DNA of 64,000 nt from Paraglaciecola algarum. Its GTDB lineage: Bacteria > Pseudomonadota > Gammaproteobacteria > Enterobacterales > Alteromonadaceae. This document shows positions 46,208-55,295 of the stretch, in pieces; position 1 is the first letter of the stretch, and each line of letters opens with the position of its first letter. Location: positions 496,001 through 560,000 of the forward strand of contig NZ_JAKGAS010000001.1 in NCBI RefSeq assembly GCF_021532655.1, given 5' to 3'. A program made the position numbers and the translations under genes. The notes beneath the pieces are model-generated. The model made no database searches, was not told where the DNA came from, and saw only the letters and a program-made list of their open reading frames with translations.

Positions 46208-48583
46208 GTGAAAAAAGTAACAAAGTTATCACTAATATTCTTTTATCTGATTGGGTTTATGTCAATCAATGCTGGCGCGGTTGAATGGCAGGCCAACTGG
46301 ATTTGGACGAAAGATAGAGCCAGTATTCCAAATACTTGGGTGGCACTGCGTAAAGAGGTTACCCTTGATGAAATAAGTGATCAGGCTACCGCTTATATTA
46401 GTGCCGATACTAAATATTGGTTATGGATCAATGGTGAACAGGTGGTTTTTGAAGGCAGTTTTACTGGTGGCCCCAGTCCCGTCAAACCGGCGCCACGAAT
46501 TGATAACTACGCTATTGCTTCCAATAAGTATTTTGATCAAGTTGATATCAGCAAGTATTTAAAAAAAGGTAAAAACACCATAGCGGCTTTAGCTTGGTAC
46601 TGGGGTGATGATGGGACCAAAGGTACCCACATTTCTAGTCACACTGGTGGCTTCATTTTTCAGGCCCAAGTGGGCAAACAAACCATAGTGTCAGACAACA
46701 CATGGAAAGCCATTGAACACAATGCTTACCAACGAGACTTTATTAAAACCAAGCCCATTCGTATCGCTGCTTGGAGCGTAAAATATGATGCTCGTCAAGC
46801 AATGGGCGATTGGACAGATCAAGCTTGGTACATGCCAGGTTATGATGACTCCGACTGGAAAACAGTCAGAACCAAACGCTCTCCACCACGGGCACCGTTT
46901 TTTGAATTGTTTCCAAGTGACATTCCACTGCTAACTAATTATGGGTTAGCCAACTGTACTAACTATCCTGATACTAAATTTCCATTTATTTCTGATGGTA
47001 AAAAAATCCAATGTAAACTCGATTTGAATAAAAATTACACACCTTATTTTGATGTCGAAGCCCAGGCCGGACAGCAAATTCATGTTAAGTCTAATATGAG
47101 CCGAAGTGCTATCGATACATTTTACACCACTAAAGCAGGTCGTCAGCAGTTTGAATCCTATTCATGGACCAATGGCCGAATTATTGAATACACCATACCC
47201 AAAGGCGTGACTGTTCATGCATTAAAATATCGCTGGACAGGTGTGGGTACTACACCCGGGCACTTTGAGTCTGACGATGACTGGTATACGCGTATTTGGC
47301 AAATGTCAGAAAATACCCTTTACGTCTGTGCTCGTGACAACTTTATGGACACGCCCGACCGTGAACGTGGTTTATGGATTGGTGACGTTGCCGACCAAGC
47401 CAGTTATTTATTTTACTCAATGGATAAACCCGGTCGCGACTTACTGAAAAAAGCGATTAAAGTCACCATGGCCTTTAGTGACTCTGAATCGGGTGTCTTT
47501 GCTGGCTTAGGCCCCGGCCGTTTCCGAGAGTTACCGGCACAAAGTTTACAATTTATCGAACAAGGGATTTGGCACTATTATTTCAATACCGGTGATCTAG
47601 ATACAGTTAAATACGCATACCCATTTGTACATAGATATTTATCCTTATGGAAAAAACAAGATAACGGTTTGATCGTACTGAGAAATGGTCACTGGCGTTG
47701 GACCGATTGGGGCCCACAGGAAACCGTGGATTATGATTCAATTCACAATGCCTTATATTACAGCGCGTTAGTTGCCGCTCGTAAAATGGCGATCGCCATA
47801 GGTGACGATACACACATAGGGCTTTATAACCAGCGTATTGACGAACTGAAACAAGCCTACCAAGAAACATTTTGGCAAGATGGGTTTTTCAGCAGTAATC
47901 CTAAAAAATTCAAAGACGATCGCGCCAATGCTATCGCGATTTTATTTGGTTTGGCAGAGCCGGAGCAATATCAACAAATCGTCGATAATGTATTAATTCC
48001 AAATCATTTTGCCAGCCCCCACTTTGAGTGGATGGTATACAACGCGATGGCTATCGCGGGACGTTATGATGATGCACTAGCCAGAATGAAAACCCGTTAT
48101 GGCTTGCAAGTGGATAACCCTGCTTTATCTACCTTGGCTGAATATTTACCTAAAGGTGGCACAGAAAACCACGCATGGAATGCCCCGAGTACGTTATTAA
48201 GTCAATATATTGCAGGTATTGAACCTACATCGGCAGCTTGGAAAAGCTATCAAATCATGCCCAATATGGCCCACATGAAACGGCTAAAGCAGCGGGTACC
48301 TAGCGTGCAAGGAGATATTGATTTTGAAATATCTCGAACAAATGACGAAATCAATATTGGGTTAACGTCACCCAAAGGCGCCACCGCTATCGTTGGTATT
48401 CCAAAAGTTTACTTCAAGATTAATTCGGTGAATATCAATGGCAAGCCAGTATTTAAAGCTGGCATCGTATGGTCAACCGACAATAGCGATCAATATCAAG
48501 GTATTCGTTATATAGGTGAGGACGAAAAATACTTGAAATTTGAATTGGCCGCTGGTGATTGGAGTCTTCAAGTCACGCCGTAA
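46208..48583 (+). CDS. GH78-like alpha-L-rhamnosidase (divergent), secreted
   Basis: A 791-residue secreted glycosidase that starts at GTG with AGGT upstream. A signal peptide ends near MSINAGAVEW. The N-terminal beta-sandwich (WQANWIWTKDRASIPNTWVA) is a carbohydrate-binding or delta-domain. The six-hairpin catalytic barrel has the acid motif NFMDTPDRERGLWIGDVA (Asp381, Glu386, Asp393) and a later GGTENHAWNAP (Glu653). This is a shortened form of the DCPQRDERLGWTGD motif of canonical GH78, so substrate preference may differ. It leads the locus and is the only one of the four rhamnosidase-like proteins here without a lipobox. It is expected to cut terminal alpha-L-rhamnose from algal glycan fragments. 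Confidence 0.8.
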   Translation: MKKVTKLSLIFFYLIGFMSINAGAVEWQANWIWTKDRASIPNTWVALRKEVTLDEISDQATAYISADTKYWLWINGEQVVFEGSFTGGPSPVKPAPRIDNYAIASNKYFDQVDISKYLKKGKNTIAALAWYWGDDGTKGTHISSHTGGFIFQAQVGKQTIVSDNTWKAIEHNAYQRDFIKTKPIRIAAWSVKYDARQAMGDWTDQAWYMPGYDDSDWKTVRTKRSPPRAPFFELFPSDIPLLTNYGLANCTNYPDTKFPFISDGKKIQCKLDLNKNYTPYFDVEAQAGQQIHVKSNMSRSAIDTFYTTKAGRQQFESYSWTNGRIIEYTIPKGVTVHALKYRWTGVGTTPGHFESDDDWYTRIWQMSENTLYVCARDNFMDTPDRERGLWIGDVADQASYLFYSMDKPGRDLLKKAIKVTMAFSDSESGVFAGLGPGRFRELPAQSLQFIEQGIWHYYFNTGDLDTVKYAYPFVHRYLSLWKKQDNGLIVLRNGHWRWTDWGPQETVDYDSIHNALYYSALVAARKMAIAIGDDTHIGLYNQRIDELKQAYQETFWQDGFFSSNPKKFKDDRANAIAILFGLAEPEQYQQIVDNVLIPNHFASPHFEWMVYNAMAIAGRYDDALARMKTRYGLQVDNPALSTLAEYLPKGGTENHAWNAPSTLLSQYIAGIEPTSAAWKSYQIMPNMAHMKRLKQRVPSVQGDIDFEISRTNDEINIGLTSPKGATAIVGIPKVYFKINSVNINGKPVFKAGIVWSTDNSDQYQGIRYIGEDEKYLKFELAAGDWSLQVTP

Positions 48584-48688
48584 ACCTAGATGGCTACTAT
48601 CGATAATGCTTCAATTCGACACTGGCTGATATGTCGCCAAATAGGTTAAAGCGCTGAATATCAATGAATTAATACCACTAAAATTATA

Positions 48689-51600
48689 ATGAGACATTTT
48701 ATGCACACTCATACCCCATCAACAGTCAACAAGCAGCTTTCATTCTTTTGCACGGTATTTGGCCGTTTGTCCATGTGCGCTGTCAGCATGGTATTTTTAA
48801 CTGCTTGTTTGAACGCTACAAAAGTATCACCACAACATACTGACAATCAGTCATCGATAAATGAGCAGTTTTACCAAGCGTCTGCTGATGTATTAAAAGC
48901 CAATTTCAAGAACCCACCCGAACAAGTCAAACCTTGGGTGTATTGGTATTGGGTTAGCGATAATATTTCAAAAAACGGCATAGAAAAGGATTTAGCGGCA
49001 ATGCAAAAGGCCGGCATAAACACCGCGTTGATTGGTATTATTCACCTGCAAGGTAAAGAAGGGGATGTGAAAGCCTTAACCGAGCCTTGGTGGGACCATG
49101 TGCGCTTTGCCATCAAAAAAGCCGCCGAGTACGATGTGGACATAGGTTTATTTAACTCCCCCGGTTGGAGCCAATCGGGTGGCCCTTGGGTAGATTTCGA
49201 CAAGTCTATGCGTTACCTAGACAATCAGGAGTTTTCGGTCGTTGGCCCTAAGCAGTATTCAATGACCTTGCCAACGCCTGGTACCAAGGGGATGTCTGGT
49301 GACTTTTATCAAGATGTAAAAGTGGTCGCTTTTAAAACGCCTACCTACGAAAAAGACCGATTAACCCCGCGTAATAGCAAAATTACTTTGTCCAACCCAA
49401 CCGCACAAAACACATTAACCCAGCAGGATATTGCGGCTTTATTTGATAACGAAATATCGACAAGTTACCACCTACCCGCTTCTGTATTAAATCACAATGA
49501 CAAAGGGCCAAGAAACGGCCAGTTACAAGTCGATTTTCAACCAACTGAAGCATTTCAAGCTCGTACTTTAGAGCTTTATCCACACCACAGTTATCGTACC
49601 AATGTGACCTTATCGGCAAAAAATGCAGCGGGGCAGTTTGAACAAATCAAAACCTTTGAAATGCAGCGCCCGCGAGATATGGCCGCTATTGGACCAGATC
49701 ATGACGCGCCAATTGTCGTCACATTCCCTGCAGTCGAGTCTGATCATTTTCGTTTAACTTTTAACGGGTTTCATTTAGGTCGCAAGAAGCAAACAGATGA
49801 AGCCATAGGGTTTAAAGAAATCGTTTTATCTAAAGCCTACAAGTTAGAGCGTTTCTCCGAAAAGAAATTGGCAAAAGTATTTCCTAATCCCATGCCAAAG
49901 TTTGATACCTATCAATGGCCTTTATCAACACCAACGGATGCCCCACAACTATTAGTCAAAGAAAACGACGTCATAGACATTACTGAGTTCGTTAAAGATG
50001 GCCAATTAAACTGGCAAGTACCAGCCGGTGATTGGACGATTATTCGCTATTTTATGCGCCCCACTGGTACCAAAAACAGCCCATCAAGTAAGCCGGCTCA
50101 GGGACCAGAAATTGACAAGCAAAACAAAGAAATTGCTCAGTTCCATTTTGACGCTTACATTGGCAAATTCCTATCGTCGATGCCAGCGGAGGATCGCACC
50201 GCATTAAAATATGCCGTGGTTGACAGTTACGAAAAAGGCGCTCAAAACTGGACAGACGGGTTTGCAGAAAAATTCCAAGCCCGCTATGGCTATGACCCTA
50301 TTCCGTACTTACCTGTTTACAGCGGCCGAGCAGTAAATAGTGTAGAAAAAAGCGAACGTTTTTTATGGGATGTCCGCCGATTAGTTGCCGATGGTGTAGC
50401 TTATGAGTATACCGCTGGGCTTCGTGAGCGAGCCCGCGAAAATGGTTTAAAACTTTGGTTAGAAAACTATGGTCACTGGGGCTTTCCTGGTGAATTTTTA
50501 CAATATGGCGGCCAAGCTGATATTGTCAGTGGCGAATTTTGGGCCAGTGGTAACTTAGGCGCAATAGAGCTTAAAGCCGCGTCATCGGCAGCGCATATTT
50601 ATGGCCAGAAAACCGTCATGTCAGAATCGTTTACGTCCGGTCGAAGTGACAGCTTTAAACACCATCCATGGACGTTTAAAAAGCGAGGTGACTGGTCCTT
50701 TGTCGAAGGAGTCAATCACACCTTGTTGCACGTATATATTCACCAAGCTTATGACGACCGATTCCCTGGTGTGAACGCTTGGTTTGGCTCTGAGTTTAAC
50801 CGCAACAATACCTGGTTTGACTACATGGGAACTTGGTTAGACTACATCAAACGGGCAAATTACATGATGCAACAAGGTAAATACGTTGCAGACATCATGT
50901 ATTTTATCGGTGAAGACGCACCCAAGATGACAGGCGAGCTTAACCCAGCAGTGCCTGCAGGTTATTCTTATGACTTTATAAATGCAGAAGTGATTTTAGA
51001 GCGTTTGAGCTTTAGTGATGGTTACTATCAGTTACCCGATGGCATGCGTTTTAAATTGTTGGTGTTACCTAACCTAGACACAATGCGCCCTCAAGTATTG
51101 AACAAAATCGCTCAGCTGGTAGAACAAGGCGGTGCGGTATATGGCCCTCAGCCTATACGTTCACCTAGTTTAGAAAACTACCCGTCCACCGACAAGCAAG
51201 TGCAACGCATTGCCAAGCAGCTATGGCAAAATATCGACGGCAAGCAAGTGATTCAAGCTAGTTATGGTAAAGGTCAGGTGTTTTATCGCAAAGCGAGCGA
51301 GGAAAAACCAGTCGATTTAGCGCAAGTGCTCACCGATATTGACACGCCAGCTGATTTAACTGGTTTGCCTGAAGAGGTGATTTGGAGCCACCGCAGCAGT
51401 GAAGCTCACGATATTTACTTTATTGCCAACCAGGAAGAGCAAGTCGTCAGTATCAACCCAAGCTTCCGGATTAAGGCTAATCACGGGCAGCCGCAATATT
51501 TTGATGCTGTTACCGGCAATATTTCTGACATTGCCCAGTTTAAAAAGGTCGATGGTCGCATTGAGATCCCTATGCAACTCAATGATTTGGGATCCCGCTT

Positions 51601-52327
51601 TATTGTTTTTGAAAAACAGCCATCCGCTCAAGCTCAGGTAACAAGTAACATTCACCAGGTCACCCGCAACGGTCAACCTGTTTTGTTACCTAATCATTTT
51701 AATGACCAAGGCAAACCTGTGCTGGCAGTCGGTGAAAACGGGGTTTATCAAGTCAATAATTACGATGGTAGTCAGCAAACAATCAAAGTTGACAATTTAC
51801 CAGCGGCGATTACTTTAGAGCAACCGTGGCAGCTGACCTTGCAAGAGAATCGTGATGTGCCGACCCGCTTAACATTAGACAAACTGACTTCGTTAACCGA
51901 GCTGAAACCTGTGGCTCTAGCGCATTATTCTGGCAGCATTAGATACCAAACAAGCTTCACGGTTAGCCCTGAATGGTTGCGTGCCGATCAACAACTACAA
52001 CTGGGTTTAGGTGAAGTTGGGGTAATTGCGAGGGTAACCGTTAATGGCCAAAACTTAGGAGAATTATGGAGCCGACCGCTAACGCTTAACATTGAGGACG
52101 CAGTAAAACCCGGCACCAATACCCTAACCGTTGAAGTGGCTACGACTTGGTTAAATCGCCTTATTGGAGATTTAAAATATCCCGAGCAATTCCCAGATAG
52201 CACAAAAGCCAAAAGCTTTAATACCGATATCACCTTTGAAGGTACAGTCAAGAAAGACCGCGCACTGCAGCCTTCGGGCTTAATTGGGCCGGTAACCATT
52301 CAACCTATCCGTAAAGTGGCATTTTAA
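48689..52327 (+). CDS. GH106-type alpha-L-rhamnosidase, lipoprotein
   Basis: A 1212-residue lipoprotein with the lipobox Cys at residue 40 (VSMVFLTAC). The N-terminal TIM-barrel begins with VKPWVYWYWVSDNISKNGIE and DIGLFNSPGWSQSGGPWV, the GH106 opening. The catalytic acids are expected in VVDSYEKGAQNWTDGF and TVMSESFTSGRSDS. Later come a glutamine-amidotransferase-like region (PNLDTMRPQVLNKIAQLVEQ) and a C-terminal jelly roll (LGEVGVIARVTVNGQNLGEL). GH106 enzymes remove alpha-linked rhamnose from rhamnogalacturonan or ulvan-type chains. The exact start (48689 or 48701) is uncertain. It is 106 bp after the GH78-like gene and 34 bp before the next. Confidence 0.86.
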   Translation: MRHFMHTHTPSTVNKQLSFFCTVFGRLSMCAVSMVFLTACLNATKVSPQHTDNQSSINEQFYQASADVLKANFKNPPEQVKPWVYWYWVSDNISKNGIEKDLAAMQKAGINTALIGIIHLQGKEGDVKALTEPWWDHVRFAIKKAAEYDVDIGLFNSPGWSQSGGPWVDFDKSMRYLDNQEFSVVGPKQYSMTLPTPGTKGMSGDFYQDVKVVAFKTPTYEKDRLTPRNSKITLSNPTAQNTLTQQDIAALFDNEISTSYHLPASVLNHNDKGPRNGQLQVDFQPTEAFQARTLELYPHHSYRTNVTLSAKNAAGQFEQIKTFEMQRPRDMAAIGPDHDAPIVVTFPAVESDHFRLTFNGFHLGRKKQTDEAIGFKEIVLSKAYKLERFSEKKLAKVFPNPMPKFDTYQWPLSTPTDAPQLLVKENDVIDITEFVKDGQLNWQVPAGDWTIIRYFMRPTGTKNSPSSKPAQGPEIDKQNKEIAQFHFDAYIGKFLSSMPAEDRTALKYAVVDSYEKGAQNWTDGFAEKFQARYGYDPIPYLPVYSGRAVNSVEKSERFLWDVRRLVADGVAYEYTAGLRERARENGLKLWLENYGHWGFPGEFLQYGGQADIVSGEFWASGNLGAIELKAASSAAHIYGQKTVMSESFTSGRSDSFKHHPWTFKKRGDWSFVEGVNHTLLHVYIHQAYDDRFPGVNAWFGSEFNRNNTWFDYMGTWLDYIKRANYMMQQGKYVADIMYFIGEDAPKMTGELNPAVPAGYSYDFINAEVILERLSFSDGYYQLPDGMRFKLLVLPNLDTMRPQVLNKIAQLVEQGGAVYGPQPIRSPSLENYPSTDKQVQRIAKQLWQNIDGKQVIQASYGKGQVFYRKASEEKPVDLAQVLTDIDTPADLTGLPEEVIWSHRSSEAHDIYFIANQEEQVVSINPSFRIKANHGQPQYFDAVTGNISDIAQFKKVDGRIEIPMQLNDLGSRFIVFEKQPSAQAQVTSNIHQVTRNGQPVLLPNHFNDQGKPVLAVGENGVYQVNNYDGSQQTIKVDNLPAAITLEQPWQLTLQENRDVPTRLTLDKLTSLTELKPVALAHYSGSIRYQTSFTVSPEWLRADQQLQLGLGEVGVIARVTVNGQNLGELWSRPLTLNIEDAVKPGTNTLTVEVATTWLNRLIGDLKYPEQFPDSTKAKSFNTDITFEGTVKKDRALQPSGLIGPVTIQPIRKVAF

Positions 52328-52360
52328 TGCGCTATTTCCACAATGATTATGGAGTTTTAA

Positions 52361-55180
52361 ATGTATAGTGCAATGATTAAAGTCCGCTGTTTAGGTTTGA
52401 TCGGCTTTATGCTGTTGTTAACAGCCTGTTCGTTCGAACCTAATGATATGGTTAATTCAAATAAAATTGTCAATGCTACTGCCCCCATTGGCTTAAAAGT
52501 AGGTGAAGGTTTTGTTGATCCTATTGGTTATTATGAAAAAACACCGCGTTTTTCATGGCTAATTTCCCCTAAGGCAAACTACCAGTTTCAACAAGCCTTT
52601 CAAATTCAAGTTGCTTCCGAGGCCGCAACCATTGGGGCTGCAGATCTATGGGATAGTCAAAAACAATTATCGGCAAACAACGCTTGGATAAAGTATCAAG
52701 GCAAGCCACTTGCCTCTCGTCAAAAAGTATACTGGCGGGTGCGTATCTGGGATGAACAGGACAAAGTGTCTCCATGGAGCGAATTAGCCACTATCGAACT
52801 GGGATTGTTGTCTAATCAAGATTGGCAAGGGCAATGGATTAGGCATCCTGAAACAGGTGAAACCGATAATTTCGATTTCATCAAGAAAGATAGAAAAACA
52901 AAAACACAAAAGGTGATCAAAGTCAGTAATAAGGTTTACCGACCAGAGTATTTACGACGCACGTTCACCGCTCAACCTACGATTGAACAAGCACGACTGT
53001 ACATTACCTCGAAAGGTATTTTTAATGCTTATATCAATGGTAAAAAAGTATCCGAAGATGTAATGACGCCAGGATGGACACCTTATTTAAAGCGTATTGA
53101 AACCTTAACCTACGATGTCACCTCACTAGTAAACTCTGGTAACAATGTATTGTCTGCCACTGTCGCCGAAGGTTGGTATACCGGGCGTATATTGAAGCCA
53201 AGACCATTAAAAGTAAAACCTTCAGCTTTATTAGCACAACTTGAAATTCGTTATAGCGATGGCTCAACGCAGCTAGTCACAACAGACAAAAACTGGCAAG
53301 TCACGCTTGACGGGCCTATTCGAGCAGCGGGTAATTATGATGGCGAAACTTACGATGCTAATTATGAAATGCCTGGCTGGAATAACGTTGATTTTAATGC
53401 GCAAAGTTGGAACAAGGTTATTAGCGAGGAAATAGAGCCGCAGGTAGCTTTATCACCAAAACGTCATCAAACTCCAGCGGTAAAATTAGAGTTGCCAGCC
53501 ATCAGTATTGTTGATGTTGCTAACCCTAAACAAGGTGTGGTGGTATTTGACATGGGCCAGAATATGCTCGGTGTTCCCGAGTTAAATATTCCAGTCATCG
53601 CCAATCAAAAAGTAACAGTCCGCTTTGCTGAAGCGTTAAATAAAGAGACTTTTTATACTAAAAATTTACGCAGTGCCAAAGCCACAGACTATTATATTCC
53701 TGCGACTAGCGGCGACATTAATTATGTACCCACCTTCACCTTTCACGGTTACCGTTATGTTGAGCTTTCAGGCTTTGACTCATCAAAACCACCAGAATTA
53801 AGTTGGGTTAAAGGCCGTGTGTTACATTCTGATTTTGACGTCACTGCTAACTTTGAAAGTTCGCACCAGAAACTGAATAAATTAGCTGAGAATGTGGTCT
53901 GGGGTTTACGAGGTAACTTCTTAGATATTCCCACAGATTGCCCACAACGGGATGAACGTCTTGGCTGGACCGGTGATGCGCAAGTATTTGCCGCTCCTTC
54001 AATGTACATGGCAGATGTTTATGGTTTTTGGGCAGCATGGATGGAATCGGTGCGAGAGGCACAAGCCAAAGATGGCGGCGTACCTAACTTTGTGCCAAAT
54101 AAAGGCCATGGTTTTGGTAAATTAGCCTCTGCTGGATGGGGGGATGTGGCCGTGATCATTCCTTGGGAGCTTTATTTATTAAACGGTGATAAACAATTTT
54201 TGCAAGACAACTATGCAATGATCAAACGTTGGATTGATTTTCACCAATCTAAGTCAGAGCAATATACTTCTAGTCTTCGTGGTTTCAAAGATTGGTTGCA
54301 ACCTTACGCCGATAAAGGTCAAACTCCACAGCATCTCATATCAACTGCTTACTATGCTCGCTCATTGGATTATGCTGCAAAAATAGCAAATGTATTAGGC
54401 CATGAAAGAGATGCAGTAACCTATATCGAAACATTAAGTAAAGTAAAACAAGCTTTTAGAGATACGTATTACGATGAAAATACCAAGGTGAAAAGTGCGT
54501 CAACCCAAACCAGTTACCTTTTACCTATCGCGTTTGATTTGTTTGAAGGTCAAGACCTTAAAAAAGCGCAGCAACATTTAGTGGATACCATTGAAGCCAC
54601 CGGTAAACATTTAGGTACTGGGTTTCTTGGTACACCTTTATTGGCACAGGTATTACAAAACATAGGCCGTAGCGATTTAATGTTTGATGTGTTGTTTACA
54701 GAAACCTATCCCTCATGGTTTTACTCCATTAATAACGGCGCGACCACCACATGGGAGCGTTGGGATTCCTATTCACTTAAAGATGGTTTTAGTAAAGCGT
54801 CAATGAATTCGCTTAATCACTACGCCTATGGCGCGGTTGCGAAGTGGTTTTATGAAGGTATTTTAGGTATCAATGCCGCAAGCCCTGGTTTTAAAGAAAT
54901 TAATATCGCCCCGCAATTTAATCAGCGTTTAACTCAAGCCTCGGGCAGTTATAAAACACCACAAGGTGAAGTTAAAGTGAGCTGGCAGATTGTTCAAGGT
55001 AAGCTCGATATGCAGGTGACTATTCCGAAAAATAGCCATGCAAATGTTGTATTTCCACAAGTTGAATCATTAACGATAAATGGTGTTTCCATAGCTGAGG
55101 ATGAGTTATTGAAAAAGCCGATGCTCAGCAACCTAAGCCCTGGAGTTTATCGTCTCAAAGGGATAGTACAAGGAGTGTAA
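52361..55180 (+). CDS. GH78 alpha-L-rhamnosidase, lipoprotein (copy 1)
   Basis: A 939-residue lipoprotein (lipobox LLLTAC, Cys23). The domain order is that of Bac_rhamnosid: N-terminal fibronectin-like domain (residues about 45-150, FSWLISPKANYQFQQAFQIQ), a carbohydrate-binding domain (LYITSKGIFNAYINGKKVSE), then the six-hairpin catalytic barrel and a C-terminal beta-domain. The acid/base motif is DCPQRDERLGWTGDAQVF (Asp526, Glu532, Asp539), and a later TTTWERWDSY has Glu799. All key residues look intact. It is a close paralogue of the following gene and they share the layout throughout. It should act outside or on the outer membrane. Confidence 0.92.
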   Translation: MYSAMIKVRCLGLIGFMLLLTACSFEPNDMVNSNKIVNATAPIGLKVGEGFVDPIGYYEKTPRFSWLISPKANYQFQQAFQIQVASEAATIGAADLWDSQKQLSANNAWIKYQGKPLASRQKVYWRVRIWDEQDKVSPWSELATIELGLLSNQDWQGQWIRHPETGETDNFDFIKKDRKTKTQKVIKVSNKVYRPEYLRRTFTAQPTIEQARLYITSKGIFNAYINGKKVSEDVMTPGWTPYLKRIETLTYDVTSLVNSGNNVLSATVAEGWYTGRILKPRPLKVKPSALLAQLEIRYSDGSTQLVTTDKNWQVTLDGPIRAAGNYDGETYDANYEMPGWNNVDFNAQSWNKVISEEIEPQVALSPKRHQTPAVKLELPAISIVDVANPKQGVVVFDMGQNMLGVPELNIPVIANQKVTVRFAEALNKETFYTKNLRSAKATDYYIPATSGDINYVPTFTFHGYRYVELSGFDSSKPPELSWVKGRVLHSDFDVTANFESSHQKLNKLAENVVWGLRGNFLDIPTDCPQRDERLGWTGDAQVFAAPSMYMADVYGFWAAWMESVREAQAKDGGVPNFVPNKGHGFGKLASAGWGDVAVIIPWELYLLNGDKQFLQDNYAMIKRWIDFHQSKSEQYTSSLRGFKDWLQPYADKGQTPQHLISTAYYARSLDYAAKIANVLGHERDAVTYIETLSKVKQAFRDTYYDENTKVKSASTQTSYLLPIAFDLFEGQDLKKAQQHLVDTIEATGKHLGTGFLGTPLLAQVLQNIGRSDLMFDVLFTETYPSWFYSINNGATTTWERWDSYSLKDGFSKASMNSLNHYAYGAVAKWFYEGILGINAASPGFKEINIAPQFNQRLTQASGSYKTPQGEVKVSWQIVQGKLDMQVTIPKNSHANVVFPQVESLTINGVSIAEDELLKKPMLSNLSPGVYRLKGIVQGV

Positions 55181-55295
55181 GCAATTGGTTTAGTGTTTAG
55201 CACGTTTACCTTACACATATTAATCTAAAGCACGTTATTCAATAACAATGGCGTGTTTAATGCCTAAACAAAGTACAAAATAATAAAGAGCCCTC

